The notes under the pieces are model-generated. The model was not told where the DNA came from and did not search any database. It worked only from the letters and a program-made list of their open reading frames with translations. 64,000 nt of DNA. Origin: an uncultured Eubacteriales bacterium. Its GTDB lineage: Bacteria; Bacillota; Clostridia; Christensenellales; UBA1242. The stretch covers positions 55,868 to 119,867 of the forward strand of contig CATLAM010000004.1 of NCBI GenBank assembly GCA_949878485.1, given 5' to 3'. This document shows, piece by piece, positions 32,622 to 41,716 of this stretch. Within the stretch, counting starts at the first letter, position 1, and each line of letters begins with the position of its first letter. The position numbers were made by a program, and so were the translations under genes.

Positions 32622-34274
32622 ATGCTGTTAACACTTACATTATCAAATGTTGCATTAGTTAAAAAAGAAACCATTGATTTCAAGAAAGGTTTTAATTGCT
32701 TGCTTGGTCAATCAGGTGCGGGTAAAAGCATTATTATTGATGCTTTAAGTTTTTTGCTTGGTGCAAAAGCAGATAAGGATTTAATTCGCAGTGGAGAAAC
32801 TAATCTTCGTGTTGATGGTGTTTTTTCGGAATTGTCAGAAGAAGAAAAATTGTTTTTAAATGAAAACGAAATTGATTTTGATGATGAGATCATTATTTCG
32901 AGAACATTAAATGCTGATGGTAAATCTTCCTGTAAAATTAATGGTTTTCCTGTGACAGCAAAAATGTTGAAAGACTTTGCCATGAGTATGGCAGATTTTT
33001 GTGGTCAACATGACAGTGTGGGGTTGCTTGATGTTAAAAATCATCTTTCACTTCTTGATAAATTTGCTGGAAATGAAGTGGAAGTCTTAAAAGACAAATG
33101 TTCTGTGATTTATGATGAATTTTTGGAAATTCAAAGAAAGATTAAATTGCTTGGTGGAAATGATGCAGAACGCGAAAGAACAAAAGATTTGCTTAAATTT
33201 CAAATTCAAGAGATTGAAAGTGCAGATTTGAAGATTGGCGAACAAGAAGAATTGAAAGAGAGATTGGATTTCATTTCTTCTGCAGAAAAGATTTTTGATG
33301 GTATGCATGCTTCTTTAGAAAAGTTGGATGCACAACAAGATAATGTTACTGCACTTTTGTATGATGTTAAGTCTACGCTTTCTGGGTTTTCAGAATTTAA
33401 AGATATTGATGACTGTCGTGAACGCGTGGAAAACTGTTATTATGAATTGAAAGATGTTGTTGATGTTTTGGAACAAATTAAACAAAATGCCGAGTTTGAC
33501 CCTAAGGAATTGGAAAGAATTGACGGCAGACTTGATTTAATTAAGTCACTTTCTAAAAAATATGGAAGAACAGTTGAAGAAATATTAAAATATTTAGATA
33601 AATCTAAGTTGCAGTTGGAAGAATTGGAAAATAATCAAGAAGTTATCGGTCAACTTAATGAAGATAAACTTAAAACTGAAAAGAGACTTATGGAAGTTTG
33701 CAAGGTTTTAAGTGAAACACGCAAAAAGTTTGCTTCTGTTCTGGAAAAGAAACTTACAGAAGAACTTGATGATCTCGAAATGAAAGGAACTTATTTTAAA
33801 GTTGATTTTCAACAGACTGAATGTTCAAAAAAAGGTTATGATGCTGTTAAATTTATGTTTTCTGCAAACCAAGGACAAGAACTTAAAGATTTACATAAAA
33901 CGGCATCGGGTGGGGAACTTTCAAGGCTTTTATTGGCTTTTAAAAATGTTATGCTTGATAAAGAGAAAGTTCAAACTGTTGTGTTCGATGAAATTGATTC
34001 TGGAATAAGCGGTCGAACGGCTGGCAAATTGGCAGAAAAACTTTCTAATATTGCCAAGTTTACTCAAGTTATTTGCATCACTCATACGCCTGTTGTTGCT
34101 TCCAAATCTGACGCATTTTTGCTTGTGGAAAAGAAAGTTTTGGATGGAAACACTGTTTCAACTGCTCGTTCATTAAATAATGAAGAAGCCATTTATGAAG
34201 TTGCAAGGCTTATTGATGGTGGAAATGAAGTTTCAAACACTGCTGTGGAGCATGCCAGAAAACTTTTTGCTTAA
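32622..34274 (+). CDS. recN: DNA repair protein RecN
   Basis: 550 residues. SMC-like ATPase that acts early in double-strand break repair. Head domain N-terminal half has Walker A GQSGAGKS (about 29-36); a coiled coil with many Glu/Lys spans about 150-350; the C-terminal half has the signature TASGGELSRLLLAFK, Walker B VVFDEIDSGISG and the ICITHTPVVAS H-loop. GGAGGGG precedes ATG 32622; a TTG at 32601 is not needed. Adjacent to argR with a 21-bp gap, the conserved order. Confidence 0.95.
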   Translation: MLLTLTLSNVALVKKETIDFKKGFNCLLGQSGAGKSIIIDALSFLLGAKADKDLIRSGETNLRVDGVFSELSEEEKLFLNENEIDFDDEIIISRTLNADGKSSCKINGFPVTAKMLKDFAMSMADFCGQHDSVGLLDVKNHLSLLDKFAGNEVEVLKDKCSVIYDEFLEIQRKIKLLGGNDAERERTKDLLKFQIQEIESADLKIGEQEELKERLDFISSAEKIFDGMHASLEKLDAQQDNVTALLYDVKSTLSGFSEFKDIDDCRERVENCYYELKDVVDVLEQIKQNAEFDPKELERIDGRLDLIKSLSKKYGRTVEEILKYLDKSKLQLEELENNQEVIGQLNEDKLKTEKRLMEVCKVLSETRKKFASVLEKKLTEELDDLEMKGTYFKVDFQQTECSKKGYDAVKFMFSANQGQELKDLHKTASGGELSRLLLAFKNVMLDKEKVQTVVFDEIDSGISGRTAGKLAEKLSNIAKFTQVICITHTPVVASKSDAFLLVEKKVLDGNTVSTARSLNNEEAIYEVARLIDGGNEVSNTAVEHARKLFA

Positions 34275-34300
34275 TGTTTTAATTTATTATATTATTAATA

Positions 34301-34334
34301 AAAAGACAATCTGATTTTGATTGTCTTTTATTTT
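34301..34334 (+). terminator. Terminator of argR-recN
   Basis: Stem AAAAGACAAT / ATTGTCTTTT, loop CTGATTTTG, then T-rich. Confidence 0.82.
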
Positions 34335-34337
34335 GAT

Positions 34338-34392
34338 AAAAAAAGAAAAGAGATGTTATATTTGTTCCTCACGAACTAATTTATCTCTTTTC
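34338..34392 (-). terminator. Terminator of the PadR-type membrane gene
   Basis: On the minus strand, GAAAAGAGAT (34392-34383) pairs with ATCTCTTTTC (34354-34345), with an inner TTC/GAA pairing, followed by a T7 run. A second inverted repeat, AGTTAAG / CTTAACT, lies at about 34399-34430. Confidence 0.6.
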
Positions 34393-34465
34393 GATTTAAA
34401 GTTAAGTTTTCTTCTTGAAATCTTAACTTGTTATTACTATGTGCCGTATTTTTTGTTTTATACAA

Positions 34466-36250
34466 TTATTTTGAAAATTTTTTGTAGATAAATTTTGTAA
34501 TGTAATAATTGAATGGAAGGGCAATCACAAGACCTAAAATTGGGACGATTAAAGGTGTTATAAATTTAGCCATAGTTTCCATTTGCATTCCGCAAGCAAT
34601 GTTGATTACAAAAACGACTAAAACGGCAAGAAGTAAAATGATCCAAATGTGCCAATCATTATATTTCAAAACTGCTTTTTTGTTTGGTAACAATTTGTAG
34701 GCGATGAATGAATAGATTGTGTAAACTAAGAAGATAAGTGGAACAGTGTAGAATAAGAAGTTTGTTCCATTTAAAAGTAAACCTGCACCATTTATAATTC
34801 CATATAAAATTGCACAGCCGATTCCGCAAACAAGCAAAAGTATGCAAGAATTGATAAGGTTAAGGAAATTTGTGTTGTGATTGATGTTTACAGAAGTCTT
34901 TTTATATTCTTTAAAATCAATTCCATGACCTGCATAATATCTTTTAAGAGTATTGTAATCTGTAAAACTGCCTGTTGTGTTAATTTGTGTAATTTCTGCT
35001 TGTTTTTGAGGAGCAGTTTTAACGGTGACAGATTTTTCTTTTTTTCTTTCAAATAATTTAGACATCATGTCTTTATATGTTGGCTCTAAGTTGCTGTCGC
35101 GTTTTGGAGCAGGAAGATTGTCGTCGTAAATGTTGACTTCAATGTTTGTAGGACTGATTTTTCTTTGAACTGGAATTTCTTCATCACGAAGTTTTGGATT
35201 TGTAATGAAAATTGCATCGTCTTGTTCAAGTTCTTCGTTGGTAATGTCAACTTTTTCTGTGTGAACAGGTGTTTGTTGTGGGGTATAGGTTGGTTGACGG
35301 TTTGAAACATCAACTTGTTGTTGAATTTGCTGTTGGTTTGTTTGTCTTGTGGAAAGCAAAGATTCTTTAAGTTGTCTGATGCGTTCTCTTTCAAGTTCGT
35401 CATCTTCTTCTTTTTGATAAACAACAGACATCTCAATTTGGTTTTCAGAAAAACTTTTGCGTTTGCGATATTTTTTAAGTTCACTTGAAGTGTCATAAAG
35501 TCTTTGGTTTTGTTCTTCTTGTGATTGTGTAAGCGTTTTAGGTTCATCCAAAAATTTCCCATCATCAAAGATTTCTTCTTCAGTTGTTTCCATTTCTTGT
35601 TCTTCTGTGACAGGTGACATATCTTGTTGTTCAAGCATGCTTTGATAACGGTCAATTTTTTCTTGTTCTTTTGTTTCTAAGCGGTCAGTAATGAAAATTC
35701 CGCCGTCAACAAATTCTGGTTCTTCAGTTTCAACTTGCTGATTTTCTTCAATTTCTTCTGGACTGTTTTGAAAACTGAAAATATCAATTTGGTTTTCAAG
35801 AATGTCAGATTTAGATTCTGTTTCTTTAACTTGATGTGGTTTTTCTTCATTTTTAACCATGTCAAAAATGTTGCCTTGTTGCAAGAAAACTGGTTTTTCT
35901 TCAGTTATGATTTCTTCTTGAAGACCGTTTTCTGAAAGGCTTGCAGAAAAATCTGAGAAAGAAATGTTTTCAAAATCTTTTTCAAGTTCTTGTAAAGTGT
36001 TTTTGCCAAGAGAAGTTATGGAATAGTAATGGCGTTTGCCACCAAGTTCGCTTTCGCTCCAATAAGATGATGAAATCCAACCTTTCTTTTCCATGCGGGT
36101 AAGGCAAGAATAAAGGGTAGGTTTTTTCAAAATATATTGTCTGTTTGTTTGTTTAGAAATGCTTTCAATGATTTCTAAGCCATATTTTGATCCGCTTGTA
36201 AGACTGTTTAAAACTAAATAAGAAATTTGACTGTTGGAATTAAATGCCAT
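34466..36250 (-). CDS. PadR-type DNA-binding domain fused to a membrane domain
   Basis: 594 residues. Residues 1-95 are a PadR-type winged helix (ISYLVLNSLTSGSKYGLEIIE, KPTLYSCLTRMEKKGWIS, KRHYYSITSLGKNTLQELE). About 100-440 form a long acidic, Gln/Glu-rich, probably disordered linker. The C-terminal 135 residues hold four hydrophobic helices (LINSCILLLVCGIGCAILYG to LIVPILGLVIALPFNYYI). This would be a regulator tethered to the membrane, unlike usual PadR proteins of 100-200 residues that are soluble. AGGAGTG precedes the ATG. A sigma-A-like promoter lies at 36278-36306. The signal sensed is unknown. Confidence 0.8.
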   Translation of the reverse strand: MAFNSNSQISYLVLNSLTSGSKYGLEIIESISKQTNRQYILKKPTLYSCLTRMEKKGWISSSYWSESELGGKRHYYSITSLGKNTLQELEKDFENISFSDFSASLSENGLQEEIITEEKPVFLQQGNIFDMVKNEEKPHQVKETESKSDILENQIDIFSFQNSPEEIEENQQVETEEPEFVDGGIFITDRLETKEQEKIDRYQSMLEQQDMSPVTEEQEMETTEEEIFDDGKFLDEPKTLTQSQEEQNQRLYDTSSELKKYRKRKSFSENQIEMSVVYQKEEDDELERERIRQLKESLLSTRQTNQQQIQQQVDVSNRQPTYTPQQTPVHTEKVDITNEELEQDDAIFITNPKLRDEEIPVQRKISPTNIEVNIYDDNLPAPKRDSNLEPTYKDMMSKLFERKKEKSVTVKTAPQKQAEITQINTTGSFTDYNTLKRYYAGHGIDFKEYKKTSVNINHNTNFLNLINSCILLLVCGIGCAILYGIINGAGLLLNGTNFLFYTVPLIFLVYTIYSFIAYKLLPNKKAVLKYNDWHIWIILLLAVLVVFVINIACGMQMETMAKFITPLIVPILGLVIALPFNYYITKFIYKKFSK

Positions 36251-36277
36251 GACAAATCACTCCTTTTATATATCATG

Positions 36278-36306
36278 ATTATAGAAAATGAAGTAAATTT
36301 TGTCAA
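36278..36306 (-). promoter_or_regulatory. Promoter of the PadR-type membrane gene
   Basis: Minus strand TTGACA (36306-36301), 17-nt spacer, TATAAT (36283-36278): consensus hexamers. Confidence 0.8.
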
Positions 36307-36340
36307 ATAAATTTAAGTATTATGCAAAAAATTTTGAATA

Positions 36341-36400
36341 ATACACCACATAGAAATGGTTGTATGCGTTGCATAACACAATATATTGTGGTGTTATGCT
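36341..36400. repeat. Paired palindrome repeat, copy D
   Basis: Right element GCATAAC + core CACAATATATTGTG + GTGTTATGC (36371-36399), core centre 36383.5. Left element ACCACATAGAAATGGT (36345-36360), centre 36352.5, again exactly 31 bp away. Here the repeat lies between divergent genes. Confidence 0.8.
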
Positions 36401-36425
36401 TATTTCAATCAATTTGTAAAATTGT

Positions 36426-36454
36426 TTGGTGATAAGATTTTAAAGTGTTATTAT
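36426..36454 (+). promoter_or_regulatory. Promoter of the metallopeptidase gene (leaderless type)
   Basis: TTGGTG (36426-36431), 17-nt spacer, TATTAT (36449-36454). The ATG at 36461 is six bases after the -10. Confidence 0.55.
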
Positions 36455-36460
36455 TGATTT

Positions 36461-37090
36461 ATGGAAGTTAAAATAATCAGACAAAGACGAAAAACGATGG
36501 TTTTAAAGGTTTTCAACGCTCAGACGGCAGAACTTCGTGTTCCTATGAAAATGTCTTTAAGTAAAGTTGAAAAGTTTTTGGATTCAAAGAAAGGTTGGCT
36601 TGACAAGGTTGAAAAAAGAATGCTTGAAAATGAAAGTTTTTCAAATTGTTTTGATTTTCAGAATTTTATTTACATCAATGGTGAGAAGGTGTTGGAAGCA
36701 AAAAGTTTGATAAAAGGTTTTGAGAATTTTACTGAAGAAAAGAAACAGAAAGTTGTAAGAAAATATTATCTTTCTTTGTTCAGTAATTTGGAAAAACTTG
36801 CTGTTGAAGTGTCTGTAAAAACAGGTCTTACTTTTAAACAACTTAAGCCTTGTGACTCTTCTCGTATTTGGGGAAGTTATAACTCCAACAGAGTTATGAA
36901 ACTTAATTGGAAATTGATTGTTTTGCCAAAAAGATTGGTTTATTATGTGATATGCCATGAATTGTGTCACAGCATTCATTTAAACCACAAGCCACAATTT
37001 TGGAAAGATGTGGAAAAACTGTGTCCTGACTTTAAGATGCTTAAAAAAGAATTGAAAAACTTTTCTTTTGTTTTAAGAACTAAGTTTTAA
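36461..37090 (+). CDS. YgjP-like (DUF45) metallopeptidase
   Basis: 209 residues. The zinc motif HELCH (about 166-170, in YYVICHELCHSIHLNHKPQFW) and the following NHKPQFWKDV are those of the M48-related YgjP/DUF45 family; SRIWGSYNSNRVMKLNWKL is also typical (usual RWGSCS, here with Tyr in place of Cys). Physiological substrate unknown. There is no Shine-Dalgarno and the -10 lies six bases upstream, pointing to a leaderless mRNA. spoIVB follows after 46 bp. Confidence 0.87.
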   Translation: MEVKIIRQRRKTMVLKVFNAQTAELRVPMKMSLSKVEKFLDSKKGWLDKVEKRMLENESFSNCFDFQNFIYINGEKVLEAKSLIKGFENFTEEKKQKVVRKYYLSLFSNLEKLAVEVSVKTGLTFKQLKPCDSSRIWGSYNSNRVMKLNWKLIVLPKRLVYYVICHELCHSIHLNHKPQFWKDVEKLCPDFKMLKKELKNFSFVLRTKF

Positions 37091-37136
37091 TTAAGAAAAT
37101 GAATATTTTAAACAAATCGACAAAAACTATAAAAGC

Positions 37137-38321
37137 ATGAAAAAGTTTTATATATCTCTTTTTTGTTTGGTTTTGATGTGTGCGTTGACTTTGTCAATTC
37201 TATTGCCTGTTCAAGCGTTAAATCAGTTGGATGGCGGATTTATGGCAAGTTATGAAGATGTTGATTCTGCAAATAAGAATAAAATTTTTGGCAGTTTAAT
37301 TAAATCAGAGTTGACAGAAAAAGAAAAAAGTGTTGATGGGCAGAAAACTAAGCAAGGCGAAATTGTTTTTAAATTATTTGGGTTTATTCCAATCAAAAAA
37401 GTTGGTGTTGTGATGGCTAGTGATGACGACTATTTTGTTGGAGGAAAGCCAATAGGTTTATCAATTTTAACTGATGGGGCAATTGTTATAAGTGATGAAA
37501 ATGAAGATAAAACTACACTTAAAGAAGGTGATATAATAACCAAAATCGATGGTATGGATGTCAATAGCCTAGGGGAAGTTCAAGATTTTTTGCAAAATGA
37601 AGTGAAAGATGAAGTTGAAGTGGAGTATATGCGAAAAAATAAACCACTAAAAACATTGATTAAGGTTAAGAAAGATGATTTAACTGGAAAATTGAAGTTG
37701 GGTTTATGGGTTAAAGATGATGTAACTGGAGTTGGAACACTGACATTTGTAAACAAAAATAATCATAAATACAGTGCATTGGGTCATCCGATTACAGAAG
37801 GAAATGGTGGCAATATGATTCCAATTGCTGATGGGGATGTTTATGAATGTAATTTGATTGGCATAAATAAAGGTGTTAAAAACGACCCTGGGGAATTGAA
37901 ATGTGTGTTTTCTTCCAATTCCAAGAGCAAAGGAACGATTGAAAGTAACTCTAAATTCGGAATTAATGGAGTTCTAAACAACATTGAAGGTCTTGTTGAT
38001 GAAAATGTAACGGCTAAACTTGGTGGCCGTTTAAGTGTAAAAATGGGGGATGCGAAGATTGTTTCTTGTGTCAGCGGAATCAGGGAAGAATATGACATTG
38101 AAATTATAAAAGCGAATTATCAAAGAAAGGCGAATGATAAAAGTATTATTTTTCGTGTCAAAGATAAAAGGTTATTGCAACTTACAGGGGGAATAGTTCA
38201 AGGTATGAGTGGTTCTCCAATAATTCAAAATGGCAAAATTATTGGTGCAGTAACGCATGTTTTTTTAAACGACCCAACAAAAGGTTATGCTGTTTACAGT
38301 GATTGGATGTTGGCAGAATAA
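37137..38321 (+). CDS. spoIVB: SpoIVB-type peptidase (S55)
   Basis: 394 residues. Forespore-made, secreted serine protease that triggers sigma-K activation in sporulation. An N-terminal membrane segment (FYISLFCLVLMCALTLSILLP), a PDZ domain (about 95-180; LKEGDIITKIDGMDVNSLGEV) and an S55 trypsin-like domain are present. Catalytic His is in SALGHPITEG (near 218) and Ser in GMSGSPIIQNGKIIGA (near 358). No good Shine-Dalgarno is seen; TATAAA lies close to the ATG and the region TGAATA...CTATA loosely resembles a forespore-sigma promoter. Repeat copy E follows the stop. Confidence 0.92.
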   Translation: MKKFYISLFCLVLMCALTLSILLPVQALNQLDGGFMASYEDVDSANKNKIFGSLIKSELTEKEKSVDGQKTKQGEIVFKLFGFIPIKKVGVVMASDDDYFVGGKPIGLSILTDGAIVISDENEDKTTLKEGDIITKIDGMDVNSLGEVQDFLQNEVKDEVEVEYMRKNKPLKTLIKVKKDDLTGKLKLGLWVKDDVTGVGTLTFVNKNNHKYSALGHPITEGNGGNMIPIADGDVYECNLIGINKGVKNDPGELKCVFSSNSKSKGTIESNSKFGINGVLNNIEGLVDENVTAKLGGRLSVKMGDAKIVSCVSGIREEYDIEIIKANYQRKANDKSIIFRVKDKRLLQLTGGIVQGMSGSPIIQNGKIIGAVTHVFLNDPTKGYAVYSDWMLAE

Positions 38322-38327
38322 TATAAA

Positions 38328-38385
38328 ATACTACACAAAATATAGTGTAGTATTTTTCATAACACAAAACATATTGGGTGTTATG
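38328..38385. repeat. Paired palindrome repeat, copy E
   Basis: Left palindrome core ACACAAAATATAGTGT (38333-38348) with ATACT/AGTAT arms and a T5 tail that could double as a spoIVB terminator. Right palindrome CATAACAC / GTGTTATG (38358-38385). Centres 38340.5 and 38371.5 are 31 bp apart. The copy lies between convergent genes. Confidence 0.8.
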
Positions 38386-38388
38386 TCG

Positions 38389-39108
38389 TTAATCAAGAAT
38401 TAAACCACCATCAACATAAAGTGTTTGACCTGTTATGAATGAAGCATTTTCGCTGGCAAGGAAATAAATGGCATTTGCAACATCTTGGCAAGTTCCCAGT
38501 CTTTTAAGTGGGGTCATATTTGCGATTTCATCTTTTTCTTCTGATGTAAGATTATTGTTCATTTTAGTGTCTATAAAACCAGGGGCAACAACATTGCAAC
38601 GAACATCTAAATTGCCAAGTTCGCTTGAAAGCGAACGGCAAAGCCCAGAAAGTCCGCTTTTTGTGGCTGTGTAGATGCTTTCGCAAGAACAACCATTTTT
38701 TTCAACAAAAGAACCAACTAAAACAATGTTGGATGGATGCTTATTCACAATTATTTTTGCAAATTCTCGTATGCACTTTGTCGCTGAAACGATGTTGACA
38801 TCAAAAAGTTGATCAATTTCTTCATTTGTGACATCTAAAATTAACTTTCTTTTTTGTGCAATTCCAGAACAAAACACAAGAGTGTCAATATAGTCAAAAT
38901 CAGAAGAAACATTTTTAAAAAAATCTTCAATTTCTTCAGTTTTTGTCAAGTCAAGTTTATAACTTTTGAAATCAGTTGTTTTATCTAAACTTAATTCGTT
39001 TTTATTGAAGGTGACAGCAACGGAATATCCATTTCTAATGAAAGTTTTTGCAGTTTCTTTTCCAATGTCGCCAGATGCTCCAATTATTATGGCAGTTTTT
39101 TTAATCAT
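38389..39108 (-). CDS. Short-chain dehydrogenase/reductase
   Basis: 239 residues, classical SDR. The nucleotide-binding motif is GASGDIG (10-16); CSGIA replaces the NNAG motif; catalytic Ser lies in VGSFVEKN and Tyr/Lys in YTATK (near 150); the C-terminal SFITGQTLYVDGG matches FabG-like enzymes. It may be a 3-oxoacyl-ACP reductase, but no other fatty-acid gene is near, so the substrate is not assigned. AAGGAG precedes the ATG. Confidence 0.9.
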   Translation of the reverse strand: MIKKTAIIIGASGDIGKETAKTFIRNGYSVAVTFNKNELSLDKTTDFKSYKLDLTKTEEIEDFFKNVSSDFDYIDTLVFCSGIAQKRKLILDVTNEEIDQLFDVNIVSATKCIREFAKIIVNKHPSNIVLVGSFVEKNGCSCESIYTATKSGLSGLCRSLSSELGNLDVRCNVVAPGFIDTKMNNNLTSEEKDEIANMTPLKRLGTCQDVANAIYFLASENASFITGQTLYVDGGLILD

Positions 39109-39127
39109 ATGTTTGCTCCTTCTTAAA

Positions 39128-39150
39128 TAAAAAACCCATTTTCATGGGTA
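39128..39150 (-). terminator. Terminator of the second degV gene
   Basis: On the minus strand, ACCCAT GAAA ATGGGT followed by T6. Confidence 0.78.
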
Positions 39151-39189
39151 ATTTATTATATTTTTATAACATTTTAATTGATTTTAAAA

Positions 39190-40035
39190 TTATTCTGTTG
39201 TCCAAGCCATTCCAACTGCTGGACCAGCATGTGTGGAAACAACAGGGCCAACTTCTCCTTCATAAATTTCGATTTCATCTTTATCTTCGCGACTTTCAAT
39301 GTGTTTATAAAGCATGTTTTTCCATGTTTCATAAAGGGTTGAGTTTGCAATGTGCAAAATGAATAATCTTTTCAATTTATGTGGTTGTGGAATCATAGCA
39401 ATCATATCTCGCATTGCTCTTTGCATTCCAAAACTGTTTTTATTTTTAAGGTCACCTTTTTTGAAATAAACAATTGGCTTAATTTGCAAAATTGAACCTA
39501 AAGTGGCGGTGACTTTTCCAATTCTTCCGCCTTTATAGATGTATTCCAAGGTGTCAGGCACAAAAACAATTTGGCTGTTTTCTCTTAAAATTTCCAATCT
39601 TTCGATGATTTCTTGGCAAGTTTTTCCAGCGTCACGCATATTGACTGCTTCCATAATGTATCCCCAAATAGTTTGAGCAAGTGCCATGCTGTCAAAAACA
39701 TAGACCTTGCTTGGGTCTTTGCTTTGATTTTTGGCAAGGTTTGCGGCACTATATGTTCCTGAAACGGTGCTGCTGATAGTAAAAATTATAACTTCATCGC
39801 CATTGTCGATTGCTTTGTTTATTTCTTCAGTAAAGTGTTCCAAAGATGGTTGACTGGTTTTTGGAAAAATTTTTGTTTTTGTGAAATCATCAAAAAACTT
39901 ATCAAAAGTTCCTGGGAAACCTTCTTCAAATTCTGTGTCTTGATAAAGCACACGAAGGGGAATTATGGAAATGTCATGTTTTTCAGCATATTCTTTTGTC
40001 ATGTAAGATGTGCTGTCGCTTATTATTTTAATCAT
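39190..40035 (-). CDS. DegV family fatty-acid-binding protein (second copy)
   Basis: 281 residues. Shares with the copy at 594-1436 the TSQPS loop (PKTSQPSLEHF), TISSTVSGTYSAA, LEYIYKGGRIGK and VVSTHAGPAVGM. It is closer to the textbook DegV pattern (STH-G-G-P-A), so it may be the canonical FakB-like carrier, with the other diverged. AAGGAG lies at good distance before the ATG at 40035. Transcribed alone between lysS (divergent) and the SDR gene. Confidence 0.94.
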   Translation of the reverse strand: MIKIISDSTSYMTKEYAEKHDISIIPLRVLYQDTEFEEGFPGTFDKFFDDFTKTKIFPKTSQPSLEHFTEEINKAIDNGDEVIIFTISSTVSGTYSAANLAKNQSKDPSKVYVFDSMALAQTIWGYIMEAVNMRDAGKTCQEIIERLEILRENSQIVFVPDTLEYIYKGGRIGKVTATLGSILQIKPIVYFKKGDLKNKNSFGMQRAMRDMIAMIPQPHKLKRLFILHIANSTLYETWKNMLYKHIESREDKDEIEIYEGEVGPVVSTHAGPAVGMAWTTE

Positions 40036-40170
40036 ATTTCAGACTCCTTAAAAGAGATTAATTTTTTTGTTTCATTTGATTATAACATGTTTAGTCTGTT
40101 TTGCAAAATGATTTTGCCATTATTTTTATTGACATTTGATTATATTGTTTAAACCTTTTGTTTGATTTTG

Positions 40171-40199
40171 TTGACTTAGTTATTTATATATGTTATATT
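40171..40199 (+). promoter_or_regulatory. Promoter of lysS
   Basis: TTGACT (40171-40176), 17-nt spacer, TATATT (40194-40199), about 37 bp before the lysS start. Confidence 0.75.
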
Positions 40200-40236
40200 T
40201 TTTATGTTATTCTATAAACCTTGGAGGGACTGTAAA

Positions 40237-41694
40237 ATGGAAGAAAATTTGTCAAATGAAATTGATATAAGAAGACAAAAAATTGAAGAAATTAAGAAAA
40301 TGGGGGAAATCCCTTATAAAGACAAATTCGAAAGAACTTGCACAATTAAAGAAGCACGCACAAAACTTGGAGAACATGTTAAGATTGCTGGCCGTATTGT
40401 TTTTCGCCGTGTTATGGGAAAATTTGGTTTCTGTCAAATAAGAGATATTTATGACAAAATTCAAATTTCTGTTGGAAGAAATGAATTTAGTGAAGAAGAC
40501 TATAACTTTTATAAAAAAATGATTGACATTGCGGACTTTATTGGAGTTGAAGGGGAAGTTTATGAAACTCAAACTGGCGAAGTGACTGTTAAGGCAGAAA
40601 AAATTACTTTGCTTTCAAAAACTTTAAGACCTCTTCCTGAAAAATTCCATGGAATAAGTGACACTGAAATCAGATATAGACAACGTTATCTTGACCTTAT
40701 CACAAATGAAGATTCCAGAGAAATCTTCTTGACAAGAAGCAGAATGGTTTCATTTATTCGTCGTTTCCTTGAAGACAATGGTTTCTTGGAAGTGGAAACA
40801 CCAATTTTACAAACCAATGTTTCTGGAGCAAGTGCTAAACCATTCTTCACACACCACAACGCTTTGGATTTGCAATGCAATTTGCGTATTGCCTTTGAAT
40901 GTGCTTTGAAGGAATGCATTGCTGCGGGCATTGACAGAGTTTTTGAACTTGGTAAAGATTTCCGTAATGAAGGTATGGATCCTTTCCATTTGCAAGAATT
41001 TACACAGGTTGAATGGTATGCTTCTTATTGGGATTTTGAAGATAACATTAAATTTTTTAAAAAGTTTATTGTTGACCTTATGAAATCTTGCCTTGGAAAA
41101 ACTAAGGTGAACTATCAAGGTCAAGAAGTGGAATTTGACACAGAATGGGACAGAATTGATTATGTTGCCAGAATGACTGAACTTTTGGGCTGTGATTTCC
41201 TTGACATAACTGACCTTGACACTTTGAAGAAGATTGCTGTTGAACGCGGGCTTTTCAAATACTCTGACTTGGAAGAATGTAAATCTGTTCGCACACTTAT
41301 TGACTATATTTATAAGCGTAAAATCAGAGCGGTTATTGTTAAGCCAACCATTTTGTTTAATTATCCTGCTTCGCTAAAGCCACTTGCTAGACGCAATGAT
41401 AAAGATGACAGAATTGTTGATGTTTTCCAAATTGTTGCAGGTGGACAAGAACTTGTGAATGCATATTCAGAACTTGTTGACCCTTACATTCAAAGACAAA
41501 CTTTGGAATCTCAATTGGCTGAAAAGAATGCAGGGGATGAAGAAACCATGGATGTAGATGAAGATTTCTTGCTTGCTATGGAACATGGTATGCCACCAAT
41601 TTCTGGGCTTGGTTTTGGAATTGACAGATTCTTGCAATTTGTTTTTGATTGTCCAAATATTCGAGATGTTGTGCTTTTCCCACTTATGAAATAA
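40237..41694 (+). CDS. lysS: Lysine-tRNA ligase (class II)
   Basis: 485 residues. Charges tRNA-Lys. N-terminal OB-fold anticodon domain (about 50-160; VKIAGRIVFRRVMGKFGFCQI), then the class II catalytic core with motif 1 (VETPILQTNVSGASAKPF), motif 2 (RVFELGKDFRNEGMDPFHLQEFTQ) and motif 3 (GLGFGIDRFLQF). Start ATG 40237 is preceded by GGAGGG; an ATG at 40204 lacks a site. nth follows after 22 bp. Confidence 0.96.
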   Translation: MEENLSNEIDIRRQKIEEIKKMGEIPYKDKFERTCTIKEARTKLGEHVKIAGRIVFRRVMGKFGFCQIRDIYDKIQISVGRNEFSEEDYNFYKKMIDIADFIGVEGEVYETQTGEVTVKAEKITLLSKTLRPLPEKFHGISDTEIRYRQRYLDLITNEDSREIFLTRSRMVSFIRRFLEDNGFLEVETPILQTNVSGASAKPFFTHHNALDLQCNLRIAFECALKECIAAGIDRVFELGKDFRNEGMDPFHLQEFTQVEWYASYWDFEDNIKFFKKFIVDLMKSCLGKTKVNYQGQEVEFDTEWDRIDYVARMTELLGCDFLDITDLDTLKKIAVERGLFKYSDLEECKSVRTLIDYIYKRKIRAVIVKPTILFNYPASLKPLARRNDKDDRIVDVFQIVAGGQELVNAYSELVDPYIQRQTLESQLAEKNAGDEETMDVDEDFLLAMEHGMPPISGLGFGIDRFLQFVFDCPNIRDVVLFPLMK

Positions 41695-41716
41695 TTGAAA
41701 AACTAAGGAGATTGAA

